From the NCBI GenBank assembly GCA_016208315.1, contig JACQYF010000100.1, positions 1 to 44,563 on the forward strand: DNA of 44,563 nt, given 5' to 3'. Position numbers and translations under genes: made by a program. The stretch comes from Chloroflexota bacterium. GTDB taxonomy: Bacteria; Chloroflexota; Anaerolineae; UBA4142. The notes under the pieces are model-generated. The model saw nothing but the letters and a program-made list of their open reading frames with translations. It was not told the origin of the DNA and did not search any database. This document shows positions 42,996 through 44,563 of the stretch, one piece after another. Every line of letters begins with the position of its first letter. Position 1 is the stretch's first letter.

Positions 42996-43106
42996 CTACT
43001 TGGACTTTTTGCCCATCAGGATAAAGTGGGACAGCCCAGTGCCACTTGCCTTGCACGCCTTGCGGTACGCAATCACGGCCTTTTTCTTCGTCTTGTTCTT
43101 TGTCAC
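42996..43106 (-). CDS. cbpA: Precursor peptide for radical SAM modification (CbpA-like), 36 residues, GTG start
   Basis: The start is GTG 43106, because GAGGAGGTG lies 7-14 bases upstream. A much longer frame reading back to 43322 would run through the terminator and riboswitch. The peptide begins MTKNKTKKKAVIAYRKACKA and ends SGTGLSHFILMGKKSK. The first half is a basic helix that could be the leader. The second half carries one Cys (residue 18), Gly and Ser/Thr in SGTGLSHF, and an aromatic and Met, all plausible modification sites. The gene is preceded by a cobalamin riboswitch and followed by the modifying enzyme. I recall the CbpA precursor family having this size and a similar YRK-C-GTGLSH pattern, but could not check it. 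Confidence 0.85.
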   Translation of the reverse strand: MTKNKTKKKAVIAYRKACKASGTGLSHFILMGKKSK

Positions 43107-43181
43107 TTGAATCACCTCCTCTCCTGGCAAATTAAAGCGCGCCACCCAAGCCGAACTCTTGGCGCGCCAGCCACCCGGCGC

Positions 43182-43212
43182 AAAAAAATACCCCTTGCCA
43201 TTCGGCAAGGGG
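43182..43212 (-). terminator. Intrinsic terminator between riboswitch and precursor gene (attenuator)
   Basis: On the minus strand the stem CCCCTTGCC/GGCAAGGGG (43212-43191, loop GAAT) is followed by TATTTTTTT. It lies after the riboswitch and before the peptide gene, the position expected for ligand-controlled premature termination. Confidence 0.9.
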
Positions 43213-43309
43213 ATCTGGATGTGTTGGTTATCATCCGGCCCCCTCTCGCGCGAAGGTTGCTTGGAAGTAAACGCGATCTGATAAACGAGCAAGCGATCGC
43301 GCCTGATGG

Positions 43310-43558
43310 CAGAGGCAGGCATCCTGGCTTGGAGCAGTGAACAGTGAACAGTGAACAGTCAACAGTGAACAGTCAACAGTCAACGGTATTCAGTGTTCAG
43401 TGTTCACTGTTTACTGTTTACTGTTTACTGTTTACTGTTTACTGATTACTGGCTCTTTACAGTTGCGGGACAGCGCCGGACTCGCACCGGTCTTCCCCTT
43501 TTCGATCCCGAGAGAACACGGGACCTGCGACCCACCCTTTCGGTATGGGTCTCCTCTG
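43310..43558 (-). ncRNA. Cobalamin riboswitch with a repeat-built extra arm
   Basis: The minus strand carries the conserved core around 43490-43457 (CCGGTGCGAGTCCGGCGC, then TGTCCCGCAACTGTAA), preceded by AAAAGGGGAAGA, and the B12 box GCCAGGATGCCTGCC at 43328-43314. The closing stem P1 can form from CAGAGG (43558-43553) and CCTCTG (43315-43310). Between core and B12 box the usual variable stem is replaced by about 116 bases of CAGTAAA/CAGTGAA repeat. The element controls the downstream peptide/enzyme operon, presumably switching it off when cobalamin is plentiful. Confidence 0.92.
43335..43450. repeat. Tandem CAGTGAA / TTTACTG inverted repeat inside the riboswitch
   Basis: Seven-base units (CAGTGAA, CAGTCAA) on one side face TTCACTG/TTTACTG units on the other, so the RNA can form a long imperfect hairpin. 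It sits between the conserved core and the B12 box, where natural cobalamin riboswitches vary in length. Confidence 0.9.
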
Positions 43559-43607
43559 TCATTTTAATTATGAAGGTTCAGAAACACCGATAACACGAAC
43601 TCGCGCG

Positions 43608-43856
43608 CTATTTGTTCTTCGCCGAGGCGCAGCCACCACAGCGCGTCGCCGTGCAGCCGCCGCAGCCGTTCCCGCCGATCACCCGCGCCGCGCCATCCGC
43701 GCCGCGACTCAGCGTCATGATCTTGGAGAAGAGTCGAAACACGTCCGCGCTTTGGCAAGTCGGGCAAGCGACGCGTACGGCTGCCGCGTTCCAGTCGCGT
43801 CGCAATTCAAAGACCGATTGGCACCGCGCGCATTGGTATTCATAGGTAGCCACCAT
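43608..43856 (-). CDS. FmdB-like zinc-ribbon protein
   Basis: I choose ATG 43856 (MVATYEYQCARCQSVFEL) after GGAGGATT, one base after the cupredoxin stop. The 82 residues have two Cys pairs, CARC and CPTC, of the FmdB/CxxC zinc-ribbon type, then a Gly/Cys-rich tail (GGNGCGGC, then RCGGC). The family is often annotated as a putative regulatory protein without proven function. The tail could bind metal. It ends 50 bases before the riboswitch starts. Confidence 0.85.
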   Translation of the reverse strand: MVATYEYQCARCQSVFELRRDWNAAAVRVACPTCQSADVFRLFSKIMTLSRGADGAARVIGGNGCGGCTATRCGGCASAKNK

Positions 43857-43857
43857 C

Positions 43858-44244
43858 TCAATCCTCCACGACGATCGCGCCGCGCACGCGCGAGTGCATT
43901 GGACTGCAACGCAGCGTGCAAACATAGCTGAACGTGCCGGTTTCTTGCGGCACAAACTCGATCTGGGTCCATTTGCCCGCGTGAATTTCTCCGGCGTCAA
44001 CGCCGAGGTCGCTGATGAGAAAGCCGTGCGTCACGTCGTGACTGGTGAGACGCAGGCAGACCTTTTGCCCTTTTTTCACGCGCGTCTCGGCGGGCGTTGG
44101 ATTGCCGTTCTCATAGGTCCGCATGATGATCGTTTGGCATTCGGCGGTACTGGACGATACGGCTTGGTACGCGAACACACTGACCGGCGTTCCGATCAGC
44201 ACGAGCAGAACGATCAATGCGGCAATCGTTTCGAATCGTTTCAT
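43858..44244 (-). CDS. Secreted cupredoxin, CuA (COX2/NosZ-like) fold
   Basis: I choose ATG 44244 (MKRFETIAALIVLLVL), seven bases after GGAG. The 128 residues have a signal or anchor segment and then a cupredoxin domain with His in DVTHGF and the metal motif CTLRCSPMHSRV. CuA sites usually read CxxxCxxxHxxM. Here the last position is Val, so the site may be altered or mononuclear. It probably works outside the membrane as an electron carrier or copper sensor beside the membrane protein encoded upstream. Confidence 0.88.
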   Translation of the reverse strand: MKRFETIAALIVLLVLIGTPVSVFAYQAVSSSTAECQTIIMRTYENGNPTPAETRVKKGQKVCLRLTSHDVTHGFLISDLGVDAGEIHAGKWTQIEFVPQETGTFSYVCTLRCSPMHSRVRGAIVVED

Positions 44245-44254
44245 CGGCATGCTC

Positions 44255-44563
44255 CTACACGTACAACACAAAGAATAACATGATGACAGCCATGATGAAG
44301 ATGACCACCGGCAGCACGCTCTTGAAGGCGAGATGCTTGTCCGGGATGCGCTGCCGCACGATCGTCACCGCCGTGATGATCGAGAGCGCCATGCCCACTA
44401 ACAAGATTGGTGTCTGGACGTACGGAACCCATTCCGGGAAGAACCGAATCCACGGAACCTTGGCTGTGCCGAGCAGGTTCCAGCCCCAACCGAACGGATC
44501 GGACAGCAGCGGAATCGCATACGAGATGTCAATCATCGCGAACGAGACCGTGAACGCGATCCA
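44255..44563 (-). CDS. Membrane protein, 5' end outside the window
   Basis: The frame is open from the right edge and ends at 44255, giving at least 102 residues. It shows three membrane segments (AFTVSFAMIDISYAIPLL, PILLVGMALSIITAVTIV, VLPVVIFIMAVIMLFFVL). The layout recalls the C-terminal part of NapH/FixG-like membrane ferredoxins or of cupredoxin-linked membrane proteins, but no Cys motif is visible in this part and I cannot name it. The stop lies 10 bases before the cupredoxin start, so they form an operon. Confidence 0.6.
   Translation of the reverse strand, partial: WIAFTVSFAMIDISYAIPLLSDPFGWGWNLLGTAKVPWIRFFPEWVPYVQTPILLVGMALSIITAVTIVRQRIPDKHLAFKSVLPVVIFIMAVIMLFFVLYV

Noticed and set aside
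42996..43322. A 108-residue protein starting at 43322
   Set aside because: Its first two thirds would be translated from the attenuator terminator and from the end of the riboswitch. The GTG at 43106 has the ribosome site.
43335..43450. Possible CRISPR array or simple satellite
   Set aside because: The units are 7 bases without spacers, and the block is flanked by both halves of a cobalamin riboswitch, which explains its position better.
1..44563. tRNA, rRNA, IS element or phage genes
   Set aside because: No cloverleaf, rRNA core or transposase/integrase motif was noticed on either strand by reading. A dedicated search was not possible.

Overview
The window reads like the chromosome of a high-GC member of Chloroflexota, probably an Anaerolineae-like lineage. 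This is an inference from protein style: proline/threonine-rich TPTPT linkers in lipoproteins, a tandem class III cyclase fused to AAA and TPR domains, a DUF3179 protein, an SPFH protein, pentapeptide-repeat lipoproteins, and very many short palindromic or tandem repeats. No rRNA, tRNA, CRISPR array, transposase or phage gene was seen.

Bases 1-24600 hold one long leftward set of genes. In transcription order these are an ABC exporter, an SPFH protein, two pentapeptide-repeat lipoproteins, a membrane-anchored coil protein, a 68-residue peptide, a phosphopantetheinyl transferase, an acyl-AMP ligase with a carrier domain, a KS-AT-DH-KR-ACP-C megasynthase, an ACP-like/SGNH protein, a paralogue of the coil protein, a B12-domain-type radical SAM enzyme, an alpha/beta hydrolase and a C39-type ABC exporter that runs off the left edge. 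Many junctions overlap or are nearly contiguous. It looks like a biosynthesis-plus-export cluster whose product cannot be named from sequence.

Bases 24700-31750 hold a leftward signalling operon (cyclase-AAA-TPR regulator, GAF histidine kinase, NarL-type response regulator) closed by an intrinsic terminator. Bases 31760-41400 hold two tail-to-tail HD-hydrolase paralogues, a leftward ferredoxin-type protein/acyl-CoA dehydrogenase/Ca-Na antiporter/HD operon, a divergent nitrilase, a Crp/Fnr regulator with a thioredoxin-fold neighbour, an SDR, a DUF3179 lipoprotein and a small membrane protein.

Bases 41500-44563 hold the most distinctive locus. A cobalamin riboswitch is followed by an intrinsic terminator, a 36-residue Cys-containing peptide gene that starts at GTG and is too short for ordinary gene calling, an intercistronic hairpin and a SPASM-type radical SAM peptide-modifying enzyme. 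Upstream lie an FmdB-like zinc ribbon, a CuA-like cupredoxin and a partial membrane protein.

A second theme crosses the whole window. At least six kinds of short repeat, mostly palindromic, sit inside coding sequence without breaking the frame. Identical copies are read in the same frame in unrelated proteins. One such repeat block also forms an extra arm inside the riboswitch.
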